Source of the DNA: Limisphaerales bacterium
GTDB taxonomy: Bacteria > Verrucomicrobiota > Verrucomicrobiia > Limisphaerales > UBA11358
NCBI GenBank assembly: GCA_027451565.1
Contig: DAIDJC010000111.1
Span: 1 to 9,954 of the forward strand
DNA length: 9,954 bases
Reading direction: 5' to 3'
Below the pieces are notes generated by a model, which was not told the origin of the DNA, made no database searches, and was given only the letters and a program-made list of their open reading frames with translations. Of this stretch, positions 1-7,022 are shown piece after piece (the stretch's first letter is position 1; each line of letters begins with the position of its first letter). A program made the translations under genes and the position numbers.

Positions 1-198
1 CCGCAGAATGGCAACAACCAAAATTATGACATGCAGTTAGCGTATGAAAACGGCTGGCCTCTTGGCCGTGGGGCACCGAGTTGGCCGACAGGTACTACGG
101 CGTTTGGTGAGTGGCACCACTCGGATGTTCGCGTTGTGGCTTACACCTTCACTTATCAAGTGTTCAACCAAATGGTAACGGTAGGCAATCTCAAATAA
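1..198 (+). CDS. C-terminal end of an unrecognised protein (5' end outside the window)
   Basis: Frame 1 is open from the first base to a TAA at 196-198 and gives the last 65 residues of a protein that starts upstream. The segment is rich in aromatic and polar residues (for example YENGWPLGRGAPSW and EWHHSDVRVVAY) and has no membrane segment, which fits a secreted or surface protein. I do not recognise the family. The next gene starts two bases after this stop, so the two are probably co-transcribed and translationally coupled. That spacing is the main reason to believe this frame is coding. Function unknown. Confidence 0.6.
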   Translation, partial: PQNGNNQNYDMQLAYENGWPLGRGAPSWPTGTTAFGEWHHSDVRVVAYTFTYQVFNQMVTVGNLK

Positions 199-200
199 TT

Positions 201-1169
201 ATGAAAAACACAATGATCTTTTTTGGGCTGGCTCTCACTATTTTAACCAGTGGCTGCGCCTTTGGGCAGATGCCAAAATATCCTTGGACAGCAACAATCA
301 AAGTTGTCGGAGAGGACGGCAATCCGATTGCTGGAGCAAAAATGTCTGTTCAATATACTCTTCCACCACCACCCGGACGTAACCCGGAGGAAGGCGGTGA
401 TTGGAGGCAAGTCAAAGGTCTCACCGATGACAAGGGAATGTTCACGGCGTCACATACGGATAGCTCATGGACTTTGGGCATTGTCGTTGAAAAGACCGGC
501 TATTACACCACGCACATTGGCCATGACCTTTATGTTCCGGAGCAGTTCGAGGACAAGACCGTGGTCGCAAGCCGGAATCCAACTCTCACGCTGGTGCTCA
601 AAAAAGTCGGCAAGCCGATTGCCATGTATGCCCGGCGGCTCAACACTCATGTTCCGGCTTTGGACAAGCCTGTGGGGTTCGATTTTATGGCTGGCGACTG
701 GATTGCCCCCTATGGGAAAGGAGTCAACGCCGACATGCTGTTCACCGGCCACTTTGACAAACATACCGATGGTGAATCAGATTTTGCCTTAACCGTGAGC
801 TTTCCAAAGGCTGGCGACGGCATTCAAGAATTTTCCGTGCGGGACGCCGATGGAGTCTCTGGCTTGCGTTCCACCCATGAAGCGCCGGCAGATGGTTATC
901 AACCGCAGTGGGTGCAAACCGACAATCGGAAGCCGGGCGAACCAGTCGAGACCAATCGAGACCCAAAACGAAATTATTACTTTCGTGTGCGGACGGTGCT
1001 GGACGCAAACGGCAGTGTCAAAAGCGCGCTCTATGGAAAAATCTACGGTGACTTCATGGAGTTTAGTTATTACCTGAATCCGACGCCCAACGACCGGAAC
1101 GTGGAGTTTGATCCGAAGCAGAATTTGCTTTGCGGGCTGGAATCCTCTGAAGGTGTAAGCGCGCCCTGA
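201..1169 (+). CDS. Secreted lipoprotein with a carboxypeptidase-regulatory-like (Ig-like) domain
   Basis: This 322-residue protein is predicted to be lipid-anchored outside the inner membrane. I chose the ATG at 201 over an in-frame ATG at 111 because it gives a clean signal peptide: MKN, a hydrophobic stretch at residues 5-15, then a lipobox-like LTSGC with Cys19. It also sits two bases after the upstream stop. Residues ~28-110 look like a carboxypeptidase-regulatory-like beta-sandwich, with a VxxEDGNPIAGAKMSVQY strand pattern, a TDDKGMFTA turn and then VEKTGYY. The rest (~115-322) has no motif I can name and has a proline/asparagine-rich end. There is no clear Shine-Dalgarno, which fits coupling to the preceding gene. 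A second lipoprotein follows after 10 bases. The domain call is by eye, and the role (binding or scaffolding at the envelope) is inference. Confidence 0.8.
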   Translation: MKNTMIFFGLALTILTSGCAFGQMPKYPWTATIKVVGEDGNPIAGAKMSVQYTLPPPPGRNPEEGGDWRQVKGLTDDKGMFTASHTDSSWTLGIVVEKTGYYTTHIGHDLYVPEQFEDKTVVASRNPTLTLVLKKVGKPIAMYARRLNTHVPALDKPVGFDFMAGDWIAPYGKGVNADMLFTGHFDKHTDGESDFALTVSFPKAGDGIQEFSVRDADGVSGLRSTHEAPADGYQPQWVQTDNRKPGEPVETNRDPKRNYYFRVRTVLDANGSVKSALYGKIYGDFMEFSYYLNPTPNDRNVEFDPKQNLLCGLESSEGVSAP

Positions 1170-1179
1170 ATCTCCGTCC

Positions 1180-1695
1180 ATGAAGGCGAGCAAATCGTTT
1201 CTAGTTTTCACGGTGATGCTGTTGCTTCCGCTGCTGTCAGGATGTTTTACAAGGATGGTTTCGCGGGAGGCAATCGGCAGCAAATCAGATTGGTTTTCGC
1301 CAATGGCTTTATACAAATCGAAGGCCGATGGAAGTTTGGCGGTCGAAGGCACGCTGACGAAGGCGGGAGAGCCCAATGGTGTTCCTGCTTATCTGGTCAT
1401 TCCACAGAAAGTTTTGGTTGCGGCGCATCTTGAGACCAAGGGGGATGTTTCGATGAGCGACATCGGTTCATTGCCACCGCAGGTGCGGCAGAAACTGTGT
1501 TTGCGGAAGAAGCTAAACTCGGATTACGAAAAAATCGTGGACGTTCAAAATCAGGGAGACATGGACGTGAACCAAAGAAAAACTTTGAACATCAAGGCTG
1601 TTGGAATGCTCCCTTTTGCTTTCGTCGTTGATGCCGTGACGTTCCCGCTGCAAATTTACATCGGCAAAAAGATGAGTGAGAATCCCATTGAATGA
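1180..1695 (+). CDS. Small lipoprotein, possibly YceK/YidQ-like
   Basis: A 171-residue protein with a lipoprotein signal peptide: MKASK, a hydrophobic core at ~7-19, then LLSGC with the lipidation Cys at 22. It starts 10 bases after the previous lipoprotein gene, so both are likely in one transcript. The body is polar. Near the C-terminus a hydrophobic segment, LPFAFVVDAVTFPLQIY (~144-160), recalls the PF...D...P pattern that ends YceK/YidQ-type (DUF1375) lipoproteins. That family is usually shorter, so the link is tentative. The last four codons overlap a radC-like relic on the opposite strand, so the native C-terminus may have been altered by that insertion. Function unknown. An envelope location is the only safe statement. 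Confidence 0.72.
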   Translation: MKASKSFLVFTVMLLLPLLSGCFTRMVSREAIGSKSDWFSPMALYKSKADGSLAVEGTLTKAGEPNGVPAYLVIPQKVLVAAHLETKGDVSMSDIGSLPPQVRQKLCLRKKLNSDYEKIVDVQNQGDMDVNQRKTLNIKAVGMLPFAFVVDAVTFPLQIYIGKKMSENPIE

Positions 1696-1829
1696 AGAAT
1701 TTGCTTGGCGGCGTGGCTCTGTGGGCCACAATCATCAGAAGCATCGCCGCCAACAACGGCGGCGGCACCCACTTGTATCAATCTTTCCCGGGGACGCTCC
1801 CCGGCAGGCTGGTCCTTGATGCGAAGATG
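1684..1829 (-). pseudogene. radC: radC N-terminal relic
   Basis: Read on the minus strand from 1826, the sequence gives IKDQPAGERPRERLIQVG. This closely matches the conserved start of RadC (UPF0758) proteins; the B. subtilis form as I recall it has IKDLPQDERPRERFIQNG. After GAAA the expected ELLAILLRTG segment appears only by changing frame (LLAAMLLM), and a later stretch, GPQSHAAKQILHSMG, resembles the following RadC helix in the first frame again, so indels are likely. The rest of RadC, including the JAB metalloprotease domain, is absent because the next sequence is the end of a lipoprotein gene. There is no start codon at the expected place. The relic is about 50 of some 225 codons and cannot make a functional protein. 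Confidence 0.68.
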
Positions 1830-1944
1830 ACTGGTCACGCACTTGTTTAGGCCATTTCCCATGAGCTTTTCAATGCCAAAGTTTGGGTTTTGACGCCATA
1901 CGCCTCAGTTAAATGCGCCGGATTCACTCCTTGAATTTCTGGCA

Positions 1945-1973
1945 CCCGGATGAATCCTTGTTTCATCACCGGG
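1945..1973 (+). other. Imperfect hairpin upstream of addA
   Basis: CCCG-GATGAA (1945-1954) pairs with TTCATC (1962-1967) and, after a two-base AC bulge, CGGG (1970-1973), around a 7-base loop. No T-run follows, so it is not a standard intrinsic terminator. It lies 25 bases before the addA start codon and could be a leader structure or simply chance. The gap 1851-1998 holds no gene. A weak promoter-like pair, TTGTTT (1958-1963) and TGATAT (1981-1986) with 17-base spacing, overlaps it, but the -10 matches only half the consensus. Confidence 0.3.
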
Positions 1974-1998
1974 ATCGGGGTGATATTCTCTGCCCGCC

Positions 1999-4900
1999 AT
2001 GACTACCGCCAACCCACTCACCCCCGCGCAGGCTGTGGCTGTGGCATCGCGCGGGGATGTTCTGGTCATGGCCGGCGCGGGAACGGGCAAAACCAAAACA
2101 CTGATTGCCCGTTGCATTGACTGCCTGGAACGGATTGATCCCATCGAAAAGAAGCAGGCTTCGCTGGATGAACTTTTGATTGTGACCTTCACGGAAGCTG
2201 CGGCTGCGGAATTGCGGGAGAGATTGCGCAAGGCCCTGGAGGAGCGCGCGGAGGCCATGCCCCATGAAGGCCACTGGGCCAGCCAACTGGCGCTCTTTGA
2301 TTCCGCCCTCATTGGCACACTTCACTCGTTTTGTTTCCGTCTCGTGCGGGAACATTTTTACGAGGCAGGCCTGGATCCCCAGGTCAGCCTGCTGGATGAA
2401 GGCCAGGCACGGCATCTGGCCAATGAAACTTTGGAGGAGCTTTTTCAGGAGGTTTTCCGTGGAAAAGATGAGGAATCCAGCCAGATTCATGAATTGATAC
2501 GCGTCCATGCCAATGGACGGCATGAAAAGACCGGGAAGCTTATCCTTCGCATCCATGCTTATGCCCAAACCCAGCCGGACCCTGAGGCGTGGTTCCACAG
2601 GCAACTGTCCATGCAAGAGCAGAATGAACCTTGCCAGTGGAAAACGTGGTGGCTGGAGGCCGTCCATGATTGGCGCACCAGGTTTTTGGCCCGGTTGCAG
2701 GCACTGGACGCAAAATGGCGGGATTATGCGCACCCTTTGCGGGCCACCCTCGACACCCTGCCAGGGACGTTCACCCGGGATGAAGCCTCTGCGGTTCTGG
2801 AAAAACTCATGGCTTTGGTCGAGGCTTGGCCTGCACGCAACACACCCCGCACCGCCCTGGGTCCCGTCCTGGAGGATGCCGCCTTCCTGGCTTCGCTGGG
2901 GGCCAGGCCTGCGGGCATGGATCCGCTTGAGGAGGATTGGAGCTGGGTGCGGGGATCCGTCTCCACCCTGCTGAAACTGGCGGGGCGTTTTGAAAAAATG
3001 TACTCGGCCAGAAAACAAGCGGTTTGCGCCCTGGATTTTCAAGATCTGGAGCAGACCGCCCTGCGCCTTCTATGGGACAGGTGCTCGGGGGCGCCATCCT
3101 CCCTGGCCCGCGCCTGGCGCAAAAAAATCCGTTTTGTTTTCGTGGATGAATACCAGGACATCAATGCCGCCCAGGACCGGATCATCTCAGCCCTGTCCCG
3201 GGAACACCCCTTGGGCAACCGCTTCCTGGTGGGGGACGTGAAGCAGAGCATCTACCGTTTTCGGCTGGCAGACCCGGCCATATTCAGGGATTACGCCGCA
3301 ACATGGAAGGGTGAGAGGGGCAGCACACTGGCGTTGAGCGAGAATTTCCGCAGCAGCGGGTTTATACTGGATTTTGTCAATTCCCTCTTCCAAACCGTCA
3401 TGCATTCCACCACGGGTGGAGTGGAATACGGGCCGGATGCGGTGCTCCACTGCGGTGTAGAAAGGGAACAGGATTCCCAGGCCGTCCCGCGCGTGAATCT
3501 GCTCTTGGACGTGGATGAGGGTGAAAGTGGCGCCGACGAGGCCTTCAGCCAGGAATGGGTGGAACTGGAATCTTCAGCGCGGGAGGCAAGGCTTCTGGCC
3601 CGGCAATTTCAGGCCATGGTCCAGGAGGGCCGCCTCGTCAGAGACCGGGACACAGGCCAGGAACGCCCGGTAAGTTATGGCGACATGGCGGTCTTGCTGC
3701 GGTCCCCTTCCAACCGGGCAGACTTTTACATCAGGGAATTCTCAAAGGCCGGGGTCCCCCTGGACGTGGCGCCCAGGGGATTTTATGAGAACCTTGAAAT
3801 ACTGGATTTTTTGAACCTTTTGCGCATGCTGGACAACCCTTTGCAGGATGTCCCCTGCCTGGCCGTGCTTCGATCGCCGCTGGTGGGATTGTCTCTGGAA
3901 ACCCTTGGAAACATTCGCCTGGAGGCTCCCTGCGAATATTTCTGGGACGCAGTGCAAGCCGCGATTCGCAAACCAGGGAAATGGATTGGGACGGAATATG
4001 CGGCCCTGGCCGCCTTTCATGAACAGTACTGCCGATGGCGAAAAATCATTCGCGAAGGTTCCTTGTCCCATTGCCTGGAACAAATCATTGCTGAAACCGG
4101 CTATGACGACTGGCTGGCCATGCAACCCCAGCGCCAGAACGGATCAAGAAACCTGGATGTGCTGCTGCGAATGGCCCGGCAATTTGATCAATTCCAAGGC
4201 CACGGACTTTTCCGGTTTTTAAAATTTGTGGAATCCCAGCAAGAAGTGGATGCGGAGCCTGAGGCGCCGCAGGCGGACGGGGCCAATTCCGTGCGGCTGC
4301 TGAGCATCCATCAGAGCAAGGGGTTGGAATTTCCCGTGGTTGCCGTGGCTTGTTTGGACAAACGTTTCAATGAGCAGGACCTTGCCGATGAAATCATCCT
4401 GGACGAAATTTATGGACCGGCTGCGAAGATCCATCCACCAGCAGGCGGGGCCCGGTATCCCAGCCTGGTCCACTGGCTGGCCAGGCGGCGACAGGCGCGG
4501 GAATTGCGGGGGGAAGAAATGAGGCTGCTTTACGTGGCGCTGACGCGCGCGCGGGACTGGTTGTTTCTCTCCGCCCGGGTGAGCCGGTCCAAATGGGAAA
4601 AGCTATGGACTCAGGGCGGGATGGCGGGTCCGGTCCAAATCGAAACGGCTGGCAGCCATGCAGATTGGATTGGTTGCTGGTTTGCCCGCATGAACCTTGC
4701 CGGCGCTGAAGCCGGCTCCATGCAGGGTTTTACCTGGCGTAAAGTGGATGAAACGGACTGGACACCGCCATCCATGGAACCCTCCGCGAGCAAGGATTCA
4801 CCGGATGCCAGACAGGAAACAAACGGGCCATCCGAGACCCGCGTTTTGCAGGAGTGGCAAAACCTCCTGGACTGGCGGTATCCCCATTCAGCCTCCACCC

Positions 4901-5625
4901 GGCTGGCCGCGAAGACATCCGTAACCGACTTGCGAAAGGCTTCCGCCGGGCCCTTTCTGGATGAAGAAGCCTTGCAACATGGATTTGACGCGGGACCCAT
5001 TTCCGGGGAATCGCGCCTGGAAAAACCCGGCCAAGGCGCAGGCCGCTTGAGCGGCGTTGAGGCCGGTCTGGCCCATCACCTCTTTCTTCAACATGTGCGA
5101 ATCTCCGGCTCCATGAACCTGGATGCGGACGCGGAATGGATGGTTTCCAAAGGGCTTTTGAGCCCGATGCAAAGGGATGCCCTGAACATGGCAGCCTTGC
5201 AAAAATTTTGGAACTCCGCCACAGGCCTGCAACTGAGAAACCTCAATCCGGAAACGATTCAAAGGGAATTGCCCTTCACAATCCGCCTGGGGGTGAAAGA
5301 GCTGGCAGACCTGGGAATTACCCCTGCGGATCAAAATCCAGTATCGAATGATGATTTCATTGTGGTTCAGGGCGTGGCGGACTTGGCGGCTTTTTTACCA
5401 GAGGGCATCTGGGTGCTGGATTTCAAAACCGATCGGGTGACCGGCTCGGTCTTGAAAGAAAAAATCCGAACCTACCAACCCCAGTTGCAAATTTACGCCA
5501 TTGCCCTGCAAAAGATTTACCAAAAACCGGTCATCCGGCGCGCCTTGTACTTTCTGGAACCTGGCGTGGAGGTGGAACTGCCCGAGGCAGCCCCGGGCAA
5601 ATCAGCCCCGCTGGGAATCCCTTGA
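1999..5625 (+). CDS. addA: ATP-dependent helicase/nuclease AddA (UvrD/RecB-type, 1208 aa)
   Basis: AddA is the 3'-5' helicase and nuclease subunit of the AddAB enzyme, which resects double-strand breaks for RecA. All superfamily 1A motifs are visible: Walker A AGAGTGKT (25-32), Ia VTFTEAAAAELRERL (62-76), IGTLHSFC (105-112), Walker B DEYQD (383-387), III GDVKQSIYRFR (412-422), IV SENFRSS (447-453), V VRLLSIHQSKGLEFPVV (765-781) and VI EEMRLLYVALTRARD (839-853). The C-terminal RecB-like nuclease is intact: GLAHH (1023-1027), GVAD (1125-1128), LDFKTD (1140-1145) and YQPQLQIY (1159-1166). The length matches the family (about 1200-1250). The first ATG is used, and no good Shine-Dalgarno precedes it. 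addB, commonly next to addA, is not in the window. The 3' end overlaps the convergent glycosyltransferase gene by 24 bp. A RecB or Helicase IV assignment fits less well because the nuclease is fused and no RecC-type partner is seen. Confidence 0.93.
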   Translation: MTTANPLTPAQAVAVASRGDVLVMAGAGTGKTKTLIARCIDCLERIDPIEKKQASLDELLIVTFTEAAAAELRERLRKALEERAEAMPHEGHWASQLALFDSALIGTLHSFCFRLVREHFYEAGLDPQVSLLDEGQARHLANETLEELFQEVFRGKDEESSQIHELIRVHANGRHEKTGKLILRIHAYAQTQPDPEAWFHRQLSMQEQNEPCQWKTWWLEAVHDWRTRFLARLQALDAKWRDYAHPLRATLDTLPGTFTRDEASAVLEKLMALVEAWPARNTPRTALGPVLEDAAFLASLGARPAGMDPLEEDWSWVRGSVSTLLKLAGRFEKMYSARKQAVCALDFQDLEQTALRLLWDRCSGAPSSLARAWRKKIRFVFVDEYQDINAAQDRIISALSREHPLGNRFLVGDVKQSIYRFRLADPAIFRDYAATWKGERGSTLALSENFRSSGFILDFVNSLFQTVMHSTTGGVEYGPDAVLHCGVEREQDSQAVPRVNLLLDVDEGESGADEAFSQEWVELESSAREARLLARQFQAMVQEGRLVRDRDTGQERPVSYGDMAVLLRSPSNRADFYIREFSKAGVPLDVAPRGFYENLEILDFLNLLRMLDNPLQDVPCLAVLRSPLVGLSLETLGNIRLEAPCEYFWDAVQAAIRKPGKWIGTEYAALAAFHEQYCRWRKIIREGSLSHCLEQIIAETGYDDWLAMQPQRQNGSRNLDVLLRMARQFDQFQGHGLFRFLKFVESQQEVDAEPEAPQADGANSVRLLSIHQSKGLEFPVVAVACLDKRFNEQDLADEIILDEIYGPAAKIHPPAGGARYPSLVHWLARRRQARELRGEEMRLLYVALTRARDWLFLSARVSRSKWEKLWTQGGMAGPVQIETAGSHADWIGCWFARMNLAGAEAGSMQGFTWRKVDETDWTPPSMEPSASKDSPDARQETNGPSETRVLQEWQNLLDWRYPHSASTRLAAKTSVTDLRKASAGPFLDEEALQHGFDAGPISGESRLEKPGQGAGRLSGVEAGLAHHLFLQHVRISGSMNLDADAEWMVSKGLLSPMQRDALNMAALQKFWNSATGLQLRNLNPETIQRELPFTIRLGVKELADLGITPADQNPVSNDDFIVVQGVADLAAFLPEGIWVLDFKTDRVTGSVLKEKIRTYQPQLQIYAIALQKIYQKPVIRRALYFLEPGVEVELPEAAPGKSAPLGIP
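5579..5599 (-). other. GC-rich hairpin just past the glycosyltransferase stop
   Basis: TGCCCGA (5579-5585) pairs with CCGGGCA (5593-5599), seven pairs including one G-T, with a 7-base loop. It lies inside the addA 3' end and three bases beyond the stop codon of the minus-strand glycosyltransferase gene. It is placed like a terminator for that gene, but no T-run follows on either strand, so it would be a weak or factor-dependent stop at most. Confidence 0.3.
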
Positions 5626-6435
5626 GGAAAGCGGCCTGGGAGCCCGCAAGGTGCGGTACAACCATGTTTCCAGGGGACGCAGGGGCCTCAGGCACTTGTA
5701 AAACAGCGGCCAATAAATCAACCGCACCCGCACAACCGAGAGGAACATGGCAAACGAACTCCTGAACAGGGAGGAAGTGACCTTGCTCCCTATCATGTCA
5801 GTCCATTCAATGGGCACCTCCAGGATTTTAAAACCAGCCTGATGGAGCGCCACCAGCAGGTTGACATCAAAGGCCAGGTCTGCAATCCGGAGAAAGGGAT
5901 GAATTTTTTCCACCGCCTCGCGGCGGATCACCTTGCATGGGCACTGGGTATCCTTGATGTGCAACCAGAAGAGGAGTTCCACAATCAGGTGGAAACAGCG
6001 GCTGATGAACCGCCTGAAATGAGGTTGCCTTTGCAGCAGGACGCTTCCAGGCAGCCACCTTGACCCGATCACGCAATCGGCCTCGCTGAGAAAAGGAATC
6101 AATTTCAGGAAAGCTCCCGGCCCGGTGGCCCCATCGGCATCCACATATCCAATGTAATCCACCTTCCCCGCCAGCTTCAGGCCCTCAATCAAGGCCCCGC
6201 CCTTGCCAATGGGGTCGCTAAAATCCAGCCAGCTAATGCAGCGATAATCCTTTGAAACCCTTTGAACCACTCCAAGGGTATTGTCGCGGCAGCCGTTGAG
6301 AACCACCACGATTTGGAAAGGGCCATGGTGATGAAGATTCAAAAATTCCGCGTAGGAACGCAACACGGGTTCAATCCGTGCTTCCTCATTATAGGCCGGG
6401 ATCAGGATCAAGAGACTAGGCTCGGGCACGGCCAT
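5602..6435 (-). CDS. Family 2 glycosyltransferase, dolichyl/polyprenyl-phosphate sugar synthase type
   Basis: A 277-residue GT-A fold enzyme predicted to move a sugar from a nucleotide donor to a lipid-phosphate carrier at the inner membrane face. The N-terminus LLILIPAYNEEARI (8-21) is the classic GT2 start. VVVLNGCRDNT (43-53) follows, where many relatives have a D-D-S-D-T pattern. KGGAL (78-82) is present, and DAD (99-101) is the metal-binding DXD. GSRW (124-127), KDTQCPCK (161-168), FDVNLL (189-194), VPIEW (207-211) and GSKV (216-219) match the ALG5/DPM1-like subfamily. The C-terminal ~225-262 is hydrophobic and basic, which suggests membrane association, but there are no full transmembrane helices as in ArnC or GtrB. 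It is convergent with addA and overlaps it by 24 bp. No partner genes for glycan assembly are visible, so the sugar and acceptor are unknown. Confidence 0.88.
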   Translation of the reverse strand: MAVPEPSLLILIPAYNEEARIEPVLRSYAEFLNLHHHGPFQIVVVLNGCRDNTLGVVQRVSKDYRCISWLDFSDPIGKGGALIEGLKLAGKVDYIGYVDADGATGPGAFLKLIPFLSEADCVIGSRWLPGSVLLQRQPHFRRFISRCFHLIVELLFWLHIKDTQCPCKVIRREAVEKIHPFLRIADLAFDVNLLVALHQAGFKILEVPIEWTDMIGSKVTSSLFRSSFAMFLSVVRVRLIYWPLFYKCLRPLRPLETWLYRTLRAPRPLSSRDSQRG

Positions 6436-6495
6436 TTGGTACCACAGCGGCAGGCGACAATCAATCAGGCAGTGGTTCGCAGTGATTTGGGGTTG

Positions 6496-6518
6496 GAGCG
6501 GGTTTACCTGCTCTTTTT
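6496..6518 (+). terminator. Intrinsic terminator, + strand
   Basis: GAGCGGG (6496-6502) pairs with CCTGCTC (6507-6513), seven pairs with one G-T, closed by a TTTA loop and followed directly by TTTTT (6514-6518). This is a textbook rho-independent terminator for rightward transcription. No rightward gene ends near it: the last one is addA at 5625, and the DNA between is the leftward glycosyltransferase gene. On the minus strand the hairpin lacks a T-run, so it does not act as an attenuator there. It would end antisense read-through from addA before the tRNA promoter. Confidence 0.7.
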
Positions 6519-6605
6519 CATTTCCAGCAAGCCATACACACTTTTGATAACCGCTTCATTTCACCGGCAATCAATGCAAAATGAGGATCCGTGAAGCCAA
6601 GCCAT

Positions 6606-6628
6606 GAAAACGGGCGAAACCTGTTTTC
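6606..6628. other. Hairpin in the glycosyltransferase/tRNA spacer
   Basis: GAAAACGGG (6606-6614) and CCTGTTTTC (6620-6628) form a nine-pair stem with one G-T around a CGAAA loop. A run of eight T begins only 15 bases later (6643-6650), too far for an ordinary terminator. It lies between the divergent starts of the glycosyltransferase gene and the tRNA. It may be a leader structure for the leftward gene. The spacer 6436-6717 otherwise holds no gene that I can see. Confidence 0.35.
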
Positions 6629-6671
6629 GGCCCAGACCCGCATTTTTTTTCGTGAAAACACCAAACCGGGG

Positions 6672-6699
6672 TTGACAGTGTACCTAAAACGAATAGAAT
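6672..6699 (+). promoter_or_regulatory. Sigma70-type promoter of the tRNA gene
   Basis: A perfect -35 TTGACA (6672-6677) and a five-of-six -10 TAGAAT (6694-6699) are separated by 16 bases. The expected start at about 6706 leaves a leader of roughly 12 bases before the tRNA. A T8 run at 6643-6650 lies further upstream. The placement and the quality of both boxes make this the most convincing promoter in the window. Confidence 0.82.
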
Positions 6700-6717
6700 C
6701 CCGGTTCACTTTGGGTT

Positions 6718-6793
6718 GGGGTCTTAGCTCAGTTGGTAGAGCACCACAATGGCATTGTGGGGGTCGCAGGTTCGAATCCTGTAGGCTCCACCA
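6718..6793 (+). tRNA. tRNA-Ala (anticodon GGC)
   Basis: The cloverleaf folds fully. The acceptor stem is GGGGTCT (6718-6724) with AGGCTCC (6783-6789), seven pairs including the G3-U70 wobble that marks alanine tRNAs. The D stem is GCTC/GAGC. The anticodon stem is CCACA/TGTGG with loop ATGGCAT: T33 at 6750, anticodon GGC at 6751-6753, A37 at 6754. The variable loop is GGGTC, and the T arm is GCAGG-TTCGAAT-CCTGT. Discriminator A73 is at 6790 and CCA is encoded at 6791-6793. It reads GCC codons (and GCU if wobble allows). A strong promoter lies directly upstream. No clear terminator is seen after it. Confidence 0.96.
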
Positions 6794-7022
6794 AATCCAA
6801 AAGTCAGGCAGGTTCGATTCCACTTTTATTCCACGGATTCCGCATTCGCGGCTGGTTTTACGACCGGCCCTGCCAATGAATGAATCATTTTTTGAAGTGC
6901 ATTGATTTCAAACTGTTTTCCCGTTTCTTTCCCTGCTTGACTGACTCCAGGGTCCATAAGAGCCTGGCCGGCGTAATACGGGACAGGGTTCAAGGAACTG
7001 TTTTGCCCTGGATGGCCGTTTT
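6794..7022. other. Spacer after the tRNA with a T-arm echo, no gene seen
   Basis: I see no convincing gene here. GCAGGTTCGA at 6808-6817 repeats exactly the first ten bases of the tRNA T arm (6766-6775), 42 bp downstream, and TCC follows one mismatch later. Small AT-rich inverted repeats such as AATGA/TCATT near 6875-6889 are too short to call as a terminator. Confidence 0.35.

Noticed and set aside
111..200. Upstream extension of the first lipoprotein to ATG 111
   Set aside because: It would overlap the upstream coding frame ending at 198 and bury the signal peptide and lipobox inside the protein.
1692..1850. 52-codon + strand frame with ATGA overlap after the second lipoprotein
   Set aside because: It lies antisense to the radC relic, and its sequence follows from that relic. 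No protein features support it.
6518..6823. Open frames on both strands across the tRNA
   Set aside because: They cover the tRNA-Ala gene and its promoter and have no protein-like composition.
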